Positions 1 through 6,725 are shown, numbered from the stretch's first letter. The stretch: DNA of 64,000 nt from Chromohalobacter marismortui (GCF_004364315.1 NZ_SOBR01000007.1:1-64000); one strand, 5' to 3'. The notes: generated by a model from the sequence alone, not told the origin. Made by a program: numbers and translations.

Positions 1-39
1 CTTCGCGGTCCACCGCTTGATGGGGTTATCGTCGCTCAT
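1..39 (-). CDS. 5' end of a probable IS transposase orfA (partial)
   Basis: Only the first 13 residues are in the window (MSDDNPIKRWTAK), preceded by a strong AGGAGG ribosome binding site. The NPIKRWTAK start is what I remember from DUF1153/helix-turn-helix first ORFs of IS3-like elements. The rest of the gene lies outside the window. The call rests on a short peptide and is tentative. Confidence 0.5.
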   Translation of the reverse strand, partial: MSDDNPIKRWTAK

Positions 40-90
40 CCTGTCCTCCTGATGACTGCACTATAGCCTGTGCAGCTCTGGAGGGGGTCA
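1..90 (-). mobile_element. possible right end of an insertion sequence
   Basis: If the gene at 1-39 is a transposase orfA, its element should end a few tens of bases upstream. Read on the minus strand, the sequence from position 90 starts TGACCCCCTCC, a TG-starting tip of the kind IS3 elements have. The other end is outside the window, so neither the inverted repeat nor a target duplication can be confirmed. Confidence 0.35.
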
Positions 91-116
91 CTTCAGCAAC
101 GCCCCGCCCGGACACG

Positions 117-147
117 AAAACGCCGCCATCCAACGGGATGGCGGCGT
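117..147 (-). terminator. Rho-independent terminator of bfd
   Basis: An 11-bp GC-rich stem (CGCCGCCATC with GATGGCGGCG) closes a 6-base loop. On the minus strand it is followed by TTTT. It lies 67 bases past the bfd stop codon. Confidence 0.75.
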
Positions 148-213
148 GGAAAACGGAGCGCGCGATGCAGCTTGCTTGCCCGAGGCAGGTCTCGCTTCTC
201 GACTGAAAAGCGC

Positions 214-417
214 CTAGACGGCGTAGGCGAGATCCTCGCTCGGCATCATTTCCTGGGTGATGGCATCACGCGTGATGGCCTTGGCCGTGCAGGCACAGCG
301 GCCACACTGAGTCGCACACTCGGTGCGCTCGCGCACTTCACGCCAGCTACGCGCACCGTCTTCAACGGCCTCGCGAATGGCATTGTCGGTCACGCCTCGG
401 CATATGCACACGTACAT
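214..417 (-). CDS. bfd: bacterioferritin-associated ferredoxin (Bfd)
   Basis: This 67-residue protein starts MYVCICRGVTD and carries the four [2Fe-2S] cysteines of Bfd as a C-x-C pair near the N-terminus and a C-x(2)-C pair near residues 38-41. Bfd reduces ferric iron held in bacterioferritin so that it can be released in iron starvation. The start at 417 is chosen because GAGGTGATGG lies just upstream; a longer reading to 477 would lose the family's usual N-terminus. A palindrome resembling a Fur box lies 33 bases upstream, and a terminator follows the gene. Confidence 0.88.
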   Translation of the reverse strand: MYVCICRGVTDNAIREAVEDGARSWREVRERTECATQCGRCACTAKAITRDAITQEMMPSEDLAYAV

Positions 418-449
418 TCCATCACCTCGCTGATCGCCCTGATAGGGAA

Positions 450-464
450 TGTAAATGATTCGCA
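450..464 (-). promoter_or_regulatory. candidate Fur box upstream of bfd
   Basis: The sequence TGTAAATGATTCGCA is a 7-1-7 palindrome (TGTAAAT and, inverted, TGCGAAT). It resembles the Fur consensus TGATAATNATTATCA and sits 33 bases upstream of the bfd start. Iron repression of bfd is common in gammaproteobacteria, so the site fits, but the match is partial. Confidence 0.5.
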
Positions 465-659
465 TAAATACTTTCAACCCCCAATCACTATCTTTTCGCT
501 CGGCGGAGGCTCGACTTTCGGCTAACGTACCGGTAAGTGGCTGAAAGGTGGGGCTAAACGGAGAATTGCCGGGTGGGTTGAGATGGAAGAGATTGGCGGA
601 CTTTTTGTCACCTCAACAGCACGTGGCGCACCCTCGGCTTGAAGGGGAACGGTGTGGAG

Positions 660-708
660 GGATAACGCCGCGCTCACCGCCTGGTCAGGTGCTACGCTTC
701 GTTAAGCG
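660..708 (-). repeat. possible eroded attC at the distal end of the array
   Basis: A GTTAAGC core (702-708) inside the end of the acetyltransferase gene pairs with GATAAC near 662-667 and weak inverted arms (GCG..CACC with GGTG..CGC). It would be the terminal attC of the acetyltransferase cassette, but the arms are much shorter than in the other sites. The rest of 480-690 shows no gene or structure I can support. Confidence 0.25.
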
Positions 709-1252
709 AGAATTCCGATGCCAGCATCGAGTAGATAGCATGATCGACATACCTACCGTTTAGGTACTCACGCTCGCGGAGCCCCCCTTCAAACGTAAAG
801 CCCAAGCGCTCTGGGATGGCACGGCTGCTTCCGTTATCCGTAGCGCATGCCACCTCGATTCGATTCAAGCCGTACTCCTGGAAGCCAGTGGCGATCAGCG
901 CCTTCACCGACGAGGTCATGATCCCTTTGCCCGAATAGGCTTGGCTTAACCAATACCCGATGCCACCGATCTTGTTCGTAACGTCAAAGGGGTGAAACCC
1001 GCACACACCACACATGGTTGCCTCATAGAAAACCGCATACTGCGGTCCCTTACCGGATTCACGCTGGCTGATAGCCGAATTCACGAAGGACTCGGTATCC
1101 GTTGGAGACGTATTCGCATCGATCCAGGGCAACCACTCCCGTAGGTGCTCTCTGTTCGTATCCACGAGCCGAAACATCTCATCCACGTGCTTCTTGTCGA
1201 GCAGTTGCAGCTCAATGGCTTCGCTAATAAACAATTCACACTCCAATGGCAT
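692..1252 (-). CDS. GNAT-family N-acetyltransferase (RimJ/RimL type)
   Basis: The 186-residue protein has the RimJ/RimL layout: an N-terminal segment with the common VDTNREHLREWLPWID stretch at about 29-44, a central GIGYWL strand, an acetyl-CoA-binding Q-x-x-x-G-K-G-like loop (QAYSGKGIM), and the C-terminal LGFTFEGGLRE strand. Such enzymes acetylate ribosomal proteins, antibiotics or small amines; the substrate here is unknown. No ribosome binding site precedes the ATG, and an eroded attC-like stretch abuts it. It is probably the most distal and oldest cassette of the array. Confidence 0.85.
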   Translation of the reverse strand: MPLECELFISEAIELQLLDKKHVDEMFRLVDTNREHLREWLPWIDANTSPTDTESFVNSAISQRESGKGPQYAVFYEATMCGVCGFHPFDVTNKIGGIGYWLSQAYSGKGIMTSSVKALIATGFQEYGLNRIEVACATDNGSSRAIPERLGFTFEGGLREREYLNGRYVDHAIYSMLASEFSLNEA

Positions 1253-1318
1253 TGCCGGTGGCCTTATAAAGCGAAGAGACGACCCGTCAGGGACATCAGC
1301 CTTAAGCGGCTGGCTAGT
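1249..1318 (-). repeat. relic of an attC site
   Basis: The stretch CCGGTGGCCTTATAAAGCGAAG closely resembles the left half of the intact attC at 8087-8164 (CCGGTGGCC...AGAAGCGAAGC). A CTGGCTAGTT end lies where the right core should be. Both cores are damaged, so this looks like a dead site between the acetyltransferase cassette and its neighbour. Confidence 0.35.
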
Positions 1319-1426
1319 TCACTCACGACGAGCCAGTAGCAGCCCACCCCCCGCACTTCCAAGAAACCCAGCACAGATCCTATTGAACAAACAGTTGACG
1401 CATAGCCGGACGAAAAAACCAATGGC

Positions 1427-1457
1427 GCAACACCTTACCGATTCGATCAGGTGTTGC
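1427..1457. repeat. 9-bp perfect inverted repeat (hairpin)
   Basis: GCAACACCT at 1427-1435 pairs with AGGTGTTGC at 1449-1457 across a 13-base loop. It lies in the non-coding spacer between the acetyltransferase cassette and the first intact attC. No T-run follows it. The rest of 1319-1485 shows no gene I can support. Confidence 0.45.
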
Positions 1458-1485
1458 ACTCAGAATTTGCGGCCAAGGTGTGACT

Positions 1486-1540
1486 ATTTAACTCCTAAAT
1501 CAGGTACGCCGTATTCGTCACCTGGATTTACTTGTTAGGC
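1486..1540 (-). repeat. attC site 1 (ParA/nuclease cassette)
   Basis: This is a compact 55-bp site with cores ATTTAAC (1486-1492) and GTTAGGC (1534-1540), both fitting the RYYYAAC/GTTRRRY rule. Its arms AAATCAGGT and ACCTGGATTT pair with one extrahelical G. The stop codon of the nuclease gene lies inside the right core. Confidence 0.85.
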
Positions 1541-2008
1541 TTTTCTGTCAAAACCATTCCAGTCAATTGTTGCTATATTTGCAAGCGGAGGAACATCATT
1601 GAGAGCTTTAATAAATAGCTCACTTTGTGCGAATATATCAGCCAAGGATAGTAAGTGGATTTTTTCTCTACATAGATCTGCATGCATGCCTAAACGGCTA
1701 AAGAAAGTATCTTTAAAACCTCTTGCAGACAGCATGATACTCCACTCTGCATTATGAGCCTTAATATCAGAGTAGTATTTTCTGGCCTCGTCTTTATCTA
1801 ATGGCATACGGCTTAATTTTGATTGAAAATGACAGAAAGAACCATTATGTAAAAATTCACCATCAATCCCGTCATCTGGCCCTCGAGGCCCAGGGTTAAA
1901 CCCTAATCGATAAGCAAGCCTTCGACCAATTTCTTGCTTGCTATTATTATCTAGTGAGGCAATTGAATCCGCTAATATGATTGATTGAGACTGTGAGAGT
2001 TTAATCAT
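1535..2008 (-). CDS. PD-(D/E)XK nuclease-like protein, third gene of the ParA cassette
   Basis: The 157-residue protein has an Mrr-like endonuclease pattern: GPRGPDDGIDGE at 40-51 (Asp45, Asp46, Asp49), then a beta-strand with HFQSK at 60-64 (Gln62, Lys64). That is the D...Q/E-x-K arrangement of the PD-(D/E)XK catalytic core. The remainder is not recognised. Its ATG overlaps the stop of the preceding gene (ATGA), which implies translational coupling. The gene is AT-rich beside the high-GC chromosome. Nuclease activity is inferred from the motif only; the target is unknown, and DNA cleavage controlled by the ATPase is a plausible model. Confidence 0.75.
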   Translation of the reverse strand: MIKLSQSQSIILADSIASLDNNSKQEIGRRLAYRLGFNPGPRGPDDGIDGEFLHNGSFCHFQSKLSRMPLDKDEARKYYSDIKAHNAEWSIMLSARGFKDTFFSRLGMHADLCREKIHLLSLADIFAQSELFIKALNDVPPLANIATIDWNGFDRKA

Positions 2009-2364
2009 AACAGTCTTTGGCTCATTTTGATTAGACCAAAGACAGTAATAAGTTCGTTGCTGAATTTGACATGTTTCTCCAGTGCTGTTTCTGACTCAGT
2101 TGAAATACTAAAGCTAATAGTTGTTCCGCTTCTCTCTTGTGGAAATTCATCTTCATCAAAATCATTTTTTGAACAACAATAAGAACCATAGTTGGATAGA
2201 ACGTTAAAGAATACATCTTTTGACAAACCTAATAATGTTTGCAAATTCTTTGCAGCTTCAATCAACTCTTCATCCAAAACTATTTCGAGAGTGCTCTCTT
2301 CATGATCGGTGGCTTCTTCTATATCAGAAAGAGCCTCATTTATAAATTTATCATCTTTGCTCAT
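2005..2364 (-). CDS. small acidic protein, middle gene of the ParA cassette
   Basis: This 119-residue protein is not recognised. Its first 35 residues are strongly acidic (DIEEATDHEESTLEIVLDEE), followed by a helical region (EELIEAAKNLQTLLGLSKDVF) and a probable beta-rich C-terminal half. It has a good ribosome binding site (TAGGAG) and sits 8 bases after the ParA-like gene, overlapping the nuclease gene. By position it could be an adaptor or inhibitor linking the ATPase to the nuclease; that role is inference. Confidence 0.75.
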   Translation of the reverse strand: MSKDDKFINEALSDIEEATDHEESTLEIVLDEELIEAAKNLQTLLGLSKDVFFNVLSNYGSYCCSKNDFDEDEFPQERSGTTISFSISTESETALEKHVKFSNELITVFGLIKMSQRLL

Positions 2365-2372
2365 TTTAGCTC

Positions 2373-3032
2373 CTAAATACTTGATAGTGAACTTTGAAGA
2401 AGAGGTTTAACGTACTCACACCCTTGATACTCCCACACAAATCTTCCATTAGTAAGAGAATTTTCAAAATGTTCAGGATCAAACGCAATTGGGTCAGATA
2501 ATTTTACAGTCAAGCTTCCAATGCTATCACGGCAATCTTCGAGTGCGTTATTAACGCTATCTATATCTGAGCCCAATGGGACAATAACAACAGGAATAAT
2601 GTATCCGGTGTGTTCGGCCATAGCTGCAACCAAAGCAAGCGTGTCTTTTAACCTTCCGAGAGCAAGAGCTTGCCGATTAATTGGCAAAAACACCCCTGTT
2701 GGTTGAGCATTTACAATAGCTTTGACAGTGTCTTTTGCTGGACTATTGAGGTCAAGCACAACTGAATCATATTGGCTTTGACCTATAATTTTCCTTAGAC
2801 TTTCCCTTTCAGGATTCCAAACAACACTAACATTAGGATACTTAGTATTAAGTGTTTTAAGTTTTCCTTCTGGGGAGTCACCTGACATAAAGTTGACAGA
2901 GTCATATTGGTCCACGCAGTCGACCAACAAAACTCTTTGGAATGGATCTTCTGCTAATGCTCCAGCTAGGTGGACAGCTAGGGTAGTTTTACCAACGCCA
3001 CCTTTATTGAAGGTACTAAGAATCACTCTCAT
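2373..3032 (-). CDS. ParA/MinD-like deviant Walker ATPase
   Basis: The 219-residue protein has a deviant Walker A motif KGGVGKTT at 10-17 with the signature Lys10, a Walker A' aspartate in VLLVDCVDQYDS (Asp38), and a Walker B-type YDSVVLDLN (Asp94). ParA/MinD ATPases dimerise on ATP and bind DNA or membrane to position or activate partners. There is no parB or plasmid-type neighbour; instead it is the first gene of a three-gene cassette ending in a nuclease-like protein. The start follows a GAGGA site. The gene is AT-rich compared with the genome. Confidence 0.88.
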   Translation of the reverse strand: MRVILSTFNKGGVGKTTLAVHLAGALAEDPFQRVLLVDCVDQYDSVNFMSGDSPEGKLKTLNTKYPNVSVVWNPERESLRKIIGQSQYDSVVLDLNSPAKDTVKAIVNAQPTGVFLPINRQALALGRLKDTLALVAAMAEHTGYIIPVVIVPLGSDIDSVNNALEDCRDSIGSLTVKLSDPIAFDPEHFENSLTNGRFVWEYQGCEYVKPLLQSSLSSI

Positions 3033-3055
3033 TACATCCTCATCTGTTTATAGAA

Positions 3056-3127
3056 GCCTAACGCTGGCGTAACGGGCCGATTTGGAGCGCCAGCGGAAAA
3101 CCGGTCCCGTTGACGCAATGGTTAAGT
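3056..3127 (-). repeat. attC site 2
   Basis: The cores GCCTAAC (3056-3062) and GTTAAGT (3121-3127) both fit the consensus. Internal arms such as AACGGG(CC) and GG(TC)CCGTT, and GGCGT with ACGC(AA), can pair. The stop codon of the leftward gene at 3122 lies inside the right core. Confidence 0.85.
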
Positions 3128-3774
3128 ATCGGTCCCAACTGTTTGAATAGTCATAGACTGGTACTCTTTTAGCTGCTCTTCTATGTCCTCTTTTTGTCGC
3201 TTTAATAGATCGGACTGCAGCCTGGCACCCCAAATGCTCAAAAGATGGAGCGTGCAACTATAACTGTTGTTTTTGTCGCCCAAAAATACAAGTATTGGTG
3301 CTATTTTAGTAACTGAATTGCAAAAGGTTGTTCCTATCGAGAGGTACGCAACTTCTTCATCGGCGACCCCAGATACAAAATACGTGGAGAAAGCCTCAAT
3401 CGCGTTTGCGACTTTCGTAAACTCTACGGCAATTTCGATTGGCCACTCGCCCACTGGAGAACCTGACTTTGTCTCGACTTCGACTGATTCCGAGCATATT
3501 CGTACCTTAAATTTCTCAAAAAAATCAATTCCTTCATCTTTGATTTTTTTTCCAAATCATTAATGAGGGGAATGATACTTTCTTAATAATTAGAAATCTG
3601 TTCCGCCGTGATCCTCAAAGCATCTCGTTTGGCACTTATAGCAACTGCTTTTTTCTGTGCCTTTAATTGATCTTTCGCCACACGAATCTGACCAAGTGCC
3701 AAAAAAGCCACAACGACCAAAAGGGGGCCACTGACGTAATAAACTAGTTCCAAAATTTCTTTTAAGGTTTGCAA
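3122..3774 (-). pseudogene. membrane-anchored cassette protein interrupted by one stop codon
   Basis: Two open segments in the same frame are separated only by a TAA at 3583-3585. The first (3583-3774, 63 residues) has a transmembrane helix (SGPLLVVVAFLALGQI) and then a basic helix ending AEQISNY. The second continues as ESIIPLINDLEKKI with no start codon near its beginning, so the two read as one protein of about 217 residues, and the helical segment ...ISNY-x-SIIPLIN runs through the stop. The family is not identified. A nonsense mutation is the simplest reading; a sequencing error or readthrough cannot be excluded. The downstream part could restart at a GTG at 3454. Confidence 0.7.
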
Positions 3775-3791
3775 GTGCCCTCCTTTTTTTC

Positions 3792-3852
3792 ACTTAACGC
3801 GGAGCGAAGCGGCGGTCCGCCAGGGATGTCCGCCTTACGCGTTTTGTTATGA
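3792..3852 (-). repeat. attC site 3
   Basis: A 61-bp site with cores ACTTAAC (3792-3798) and GTTATGA (3846-3852). Its arms include AACGCG with CGCGTT and GGCGG with CCGCC. Confidence 0.85.
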
Positions 3853-3863
3853 TTTTACCCATG

Positions 3864-4250
3864 TCAGCTGTTGCGCATAAATTCGTTGAACACAAGGCCC
3901 GCAGCGGCAAGCCCAAGTACCACGCTGGTTGTGAAGTGTAGCCATGCAGGAAAAGGCAACAGTATGAAAAAATTGCTGATTGATGAAATTAGAAGACCGG
4001 CCATAAAGAGCATGCAGACCACTCCCCAAAATGTGTGGCTGGCCCAATGTTTCAACCGTAGATATTTATTCCCAAGGCGAATGAATAAACAAGCTGTGGA
4101 GAACAGTGCAGCGATGCCTATGACGTTTTGTGAACGCTTCAGCAGGGGATCATTTACCTCAATGTCGACCAACAGTGTTGGTGGGAGTGCCCCTGCCCCT
4201 AACGCGATCATGCCTGCAAGCCATAGCAACCCCGTTTTCGTATCGCTCAC
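3864..4250 (-). CDS. small integral membrane protein (unknown function)
   Basis: The 128-residue product is mostly hydrophobic, with four likely membrane helices: near 8-30 (LLWLAGMIALGAGALPPTLL), 41-57, 72-92 and 100-121. No family is recognised. It is the only gene of its cassette, flanked by attC sites 3 and 4, and its base composition is closer to the host than that of the ParA cassette. Small membrane proteins are common in cassette arrays, but nothing here points to a specific role. Confidence 0.75.
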   Translation of the reverse strand: MSDTKTGLLWLAGMIALGAGALPPTLLVDIEVNDPLLKRSQNVIGIAALFSTACLFIRLGNKYLRLKHWASHTFWGVVCMLFMAGLLISSISNFFILLPFPAWLHFTTSVVLGLAAAGLVFNEFMRNS

Positions 4251-4259
4251 ACTATTACC

Positions 4260-4343
4260 TCATAACGCCGCCAACACGCGCAGCTTTGTAGTGAAGGCTA
4301 AGCCGCAACGGAAAAGCTGTCGCCGTGCTTGGCTTGGTTATGT
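4260..4343 (-). repeat. attC site 4
   Basis: An 84-bp site with cores TCATAAC (4260-4266) and GTTATGT (4337-4343). The AACGCCGCCAA end can pair partly with TTGGCTTGGTT, and internal GC-rich arms surround AGCCGCAACGG. Confidence 0.75.
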
Positions 4344-4389
4344 GTAGGGAACCCCATCAGCACCTCTCCTTCCGCGACTCTGCAACAAG

Positions 4390-5010
4390 TCATTGGTGCT
4401 CTATGACGATACCTGTACAGCACCCACCGTTTGTTGGGTGATAGTCCACGGAACAGACCGTGATCACGACAAATAAATCAGCATCGGCTCGCAGCAGCAC
4501 GTTTCCACCGGGGGGATTGTCTGATGCAATCACTTCAAGCCGACCGTCGGGTTGCGGCTCGGATCGCTGGAACAGATTGACCGGGTCAGGAACAATCGGA
4601 AGGGAAATACCAGCTTTGGACAGGATACCCAGGAGGTTATCTCGACAGTTCGGGTGGCCCCGCAAACCAGCACGCTCATAAAGCCCACGGTTGCATGCAG
4701 GAAAAAGCATATCGTGGGGACAGGGTGAGTTGTCTTCGATGAGCGTCAAGACCTGGTTAGCCTGTTCGCTGTAAAAGCTCTTGCCAGGAATAGGAAACAT
4801 TCGCTCTGTAATGTCCCGTGTTTGCGAGGTGCTAAGCCAATCGACTCCATCACTGTTCACGACGAACGACCACAAGTCAGCAACCTGTTGGCCCTCAGGG
4901 TCAATCACACGCAAGCATTCGCCCTTCTTCACTCGGAAGCCTCGCCCCGATTGTGGCGGTATTTCGGTGCGATATTGCTGGTGCCTCTCAACTTCAAAAT
5001 CATCTTCCAT
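4390..5010 (-). CDS. DUF1989 (urea carboxylase-associated) family protein
   Basis: The 206-residue protein matches the DUF1989 fold: IPPQSGRGFRVKKGECLRVID at about 17-37, GQQVADLWSF, a central YSEQANQVLTLIEDN strand, the conserved HPNCRDNL region around 118, and a C-terminal ALFVV-like strand ending in CSVDYHPTNGG. Family members accompany urea carboxylase and guanidine or amine metabolism genes, but no such partner is present; this is a lone cassette. It is a metabolic-looking passenger whose reaction is unknown. Assignment to the family is firm; function is not. Confidence 0.85.
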   Translation of the reverse strand: MEDDFEVERHQQYRTEIPPQSGRGFRVKKGECLRVIDPEGQQVADLWSFVVNSDGVDWLSTSQTRDITERMFPIPGKSFYSEQANQVLTLIEDNSPCPHDMLFPACNRGLYERAGLRGHPNCRDNLLGILSKAGISLPIVPDPVNLFQRSEPQPDGRLEVIASDNPPGGNVLLRADADLFVVITVCSVDYHPTNGGCCTGIVIEHQ

Positions 5011-5039
5011 CTACATTCTCCAAGATGGAGTCTTTGAAC

Positions 5040-5138
5040 ACATAAAGCTGCGCACAACGGTGCCCTTGGAATGGAGGCGCAGCCGCAATGCAAAGGGCGT
5101 CCGGCGGCCACCGGGCGTATTGATGCGCCTGGTTATAC
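5040..5138 (-). repeat. attC site 5 with a mutated recombination core
   Basis: A 99-bp site whose right core is GTTATAC (5132-5138), while the left core reads ACATAAA (5040-5046) instead of ACATAAC. On the cassette strand this turns the invariant G of GTT, the base beside the crossover point, into T. Its centre (TTGGAATGGAGGCGCAGCCGC) is nearly the same as in sites 7, 9 and 11. Confidence 0.75.
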
Positions 5139-5139
5139 G

Positions 5140-5526
5140 TCAACATACGTTCAGGAAAACGCTGCCGTTCGCCATTTCGGGTTTGACTGGATACTCGAAA
5201 GTACCTTGTTTTCCGAGTAACAGCTTGATTTTCCAGCAGGCATTTGGAGCTTTTTGATGAGCATTCAGCAAACCCTCCATCACCTGGCTGTAGTCAATCT
5301 GCACTGACTTCAACAAGGCGTGGTCTTCAGCCAGTTCACAGGCATCGGAATGGCAGTTTGCAGATTTGTTTCTAACGGAAAGGTTACCCCAAAGATTTAT
5401 GCTCAGGCATATGTCCTTCTCGGAAAGCTCCAACTCAAATTCGGTACCCGTGAGATTGTTGGAGAAGTTTCTGTGTGAATAGGTAACGGAGACGCTAGCG
5501 GTTGTTTTCCTGAGGGAACGACTCAT
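5140..5526 (-). CDS. cassette protein of unknown function
   Basis: This 128-residue protein is not recognised. The N-terminal half looks beta-rich (ASVSVTYSHRN, EFELELSEKDICLSINLWG) and the C-terminal half mixed, with no membrane segment or signal peptide. Three cysteines (CHSDAC and the last residue) are the only striking residues. It lies between attC sites 5 and 6 as a single-gene cassette with no promoter of its own that I can see. Confidence 0.65.
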   Translation of the reverse strand: MSRSLRKTTASVSVTYSHRNFSNNLTGTEFELELSEKDICLSINLWGNLSVRNKSANCHSDACELAEDHALLKSVQIDYSQVMEGLLNAHQKAPNACWKIKLLLGKQGTFEYPVKPEMANGSVFLNVC

Positions 5527-5541
5527 TGCTACTTCCTTGAC

Positions 5542-5634
5542 GTATAACGCCCGGCTTTGGGGCGGACTTGTAGCCGCGCAGCGGCGAAAAGGCCGTCCCA
5601 GTCCCGAAGGGGCGACAACAGCCGATTGTTATAC
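5542..5634 (-). repeat. attC site 6
   Basis: A 93-bp site with cores GTATAAC (5542-5548) and GTTATAC (5628-5634), which are perfect complements. It carries internal GC-rich arms (GGGGCGG, CCGTCCC; GCCGCGCAGCGGC). The stop codon of the gene to its right lies inside the core. Confidence 0.85.
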
Positions 5635-6194
5635 CTTTTTAGAGAAAACACGTTTAAGCCACGATGGGACTTTCTTTAAGTCGACACCAACCCCCATGAA
5701 GTTTGGCTGTAAGAGCAAGGGGTCTTCATTTTTAGAACTCATAGATTTTAGCCGTTGAAGCTCAATATCTTTTTTAGCCCATTCCATTAGCTCTATTTGC
5801 ACTCGGCCATACATAGGTCCGGAGTCAACAAGCTTTTGATGCCAGGGATACTTAATGTCGGCAGCCGTGAGCCTTATATAAGAATATCTATCTGGCTCAT
5901 CGTTACCAAATGGACGACGATAAAAGAAGTTCTCGTACTTCCTCAAAGCCAAACCGAAATGCTCTAATTTTCAATATCAAAGCCTTCTGGTATGACAGGG
6001 CTTGCATATTCGAAGTACAGAAAATACTTATCTTCTGGGAAGTAGAACAAGTCATGAACTAGGTTGTAGATGTCTTCCTCTTCAATCAAGGACTCCCTAT
6101 AAATAACATGCTCTGGTGGTAGCATTGTCATTTCTGAAGGTGGCGGCAAACTGTCTGGCCATTTTGGAATTTCCTTGCCGTCAGTATCACTCAT
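5629..6194 (-). pseudogene. cassette gene split by a single-base frameshift (unknown function)
   Basis: The upstream part (5964-6194, 76 residues from MSDTDGKE, with an AGGG site upstream) ends GFDIEN-stop. The downstream part (5629-5952) has only a TTG as possible start, with no ribosome binding site. Read one frame over, the joint becomes ...GFDIEN-LEHFGLALRKYENFF..., a smooth continuation, if one T is restored in AATTAG near 5973. I read this as one protein of about 188 residues broken by a 1-base deletion. It is not recognised; it is soluble, with conserved-looking YENFFYRRPFGNDEPDRY. Two separate genes remain possible. Confidence 0.6.
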
Positions 6195-6208
6195 AAACAC
6201 ACCCTAAG

Positions 6209-6292
6209 GTATAACGACTGCAGCATGCGCGCCCTTGGAGTGGAGCCGAAGGCGCAATGTAAAGGGCGTCGCCGTACCTGCAATGGTTATGC
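6209..6292 (-). repeat. attC site 7
   Basis: An 84-bp site with cores GTATAAC (6209-6215) and GTTATGC (6286-6292). Its centre (CCTTGGAGTGGAGCCGAAGG) belongs to the subfamily shared with sites 5, 9 and 11. Confidence 0.82.
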
Positions 6293-6294
6293 AA

Positions 6295-6627
6295 TTACAC
6301 TGGAGATATAGCGACGCTATATTTACCGCCCATTTTCGGAGAACCACCCGCCACCGACAACTTTTTCCCTTCCTCACAATACCGATATTTTTGATACTGG
6401 GTGGTAAAGTCTAAGTGATAATTCTCTGCGACTAACTCGCCTGATTCTTCTATGCTTATCTGACCGTCTTGGTACCCATTACGTATGATTTTTACGTTTG
6501 TGATCTCTGATGCATTCCGGCTAGGGCTACGGTACTCAACGAATGCCCTGAAATCTAAGTTACCAACTTGATCTGTTTCAAGGTCGTGTGCGTCCATGAA
6601 GTCATGGATGGCATGAAACGATTCCAT
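6295..6627 (-). CDS. cassette protein of unknown function
   Basis: This 110-residue protein is not recognised. It begins with a helical segment (MESFHAIHDFMDAHDLETD) and continues beta-rich (LDFRAFVEYRS, NVKIIRNGYQDGQISIEESG), ending in a Gly-rich tail. It has an unusually strong ribosome binding site (AAGGAGAA, 4 bases before ATG), with the attC core of site 8 lying directly upstream. It is a single-gene cassette without signal peptide or membrane segment. Confidence 0.72.
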   Translation of the reverse strand: MESFHAIHDFMDAHDLETDQVGNLDFRAFVEYRSPSRNASEITNVKIIRNGYQDGQISIEESGELVAENYHLDFTTQYQKYRYCEEGKKLSVAGGSPKMGGKYSVAISPV

Positions 6628-6640
6628 TGATTCTCCTTAT

Positions 6641-6725
6641 GCATAACGCCAATATTCAGCGGCGCCCTGACAAGGGCGTCCGGTGGAGGCCGAAGGCCGG
6701 AACGAACTGGAATGACTGGTTATGC
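6641..6725 (-). repeat. attC site 8
   Basis: An 85-bp site with perfectly complementary cores GCATAAC (6641-6647) and GTTATGC (6719-6725). It has strong internal arms (GGCGCCCT with AGGGCGTC; GGAGGCCGAAGGCC). Confidence 0.87.

Noticed and set aside
1194-1538. 114-residue plus-strand frame between the acetyltransferase and the first attC
   Set aside because: It runs through an attC site and the start of the acetyltransferase gene, against cassette orientation, with no ribosome binding site.
2005-2364. ParB-like partition partner for the ParA-like ATPase
   Set aside because: The middle protein lacks a ParB nuclease-like motif, a helix-turn-helix and any parS-like repeats, so a partition role is not supported.
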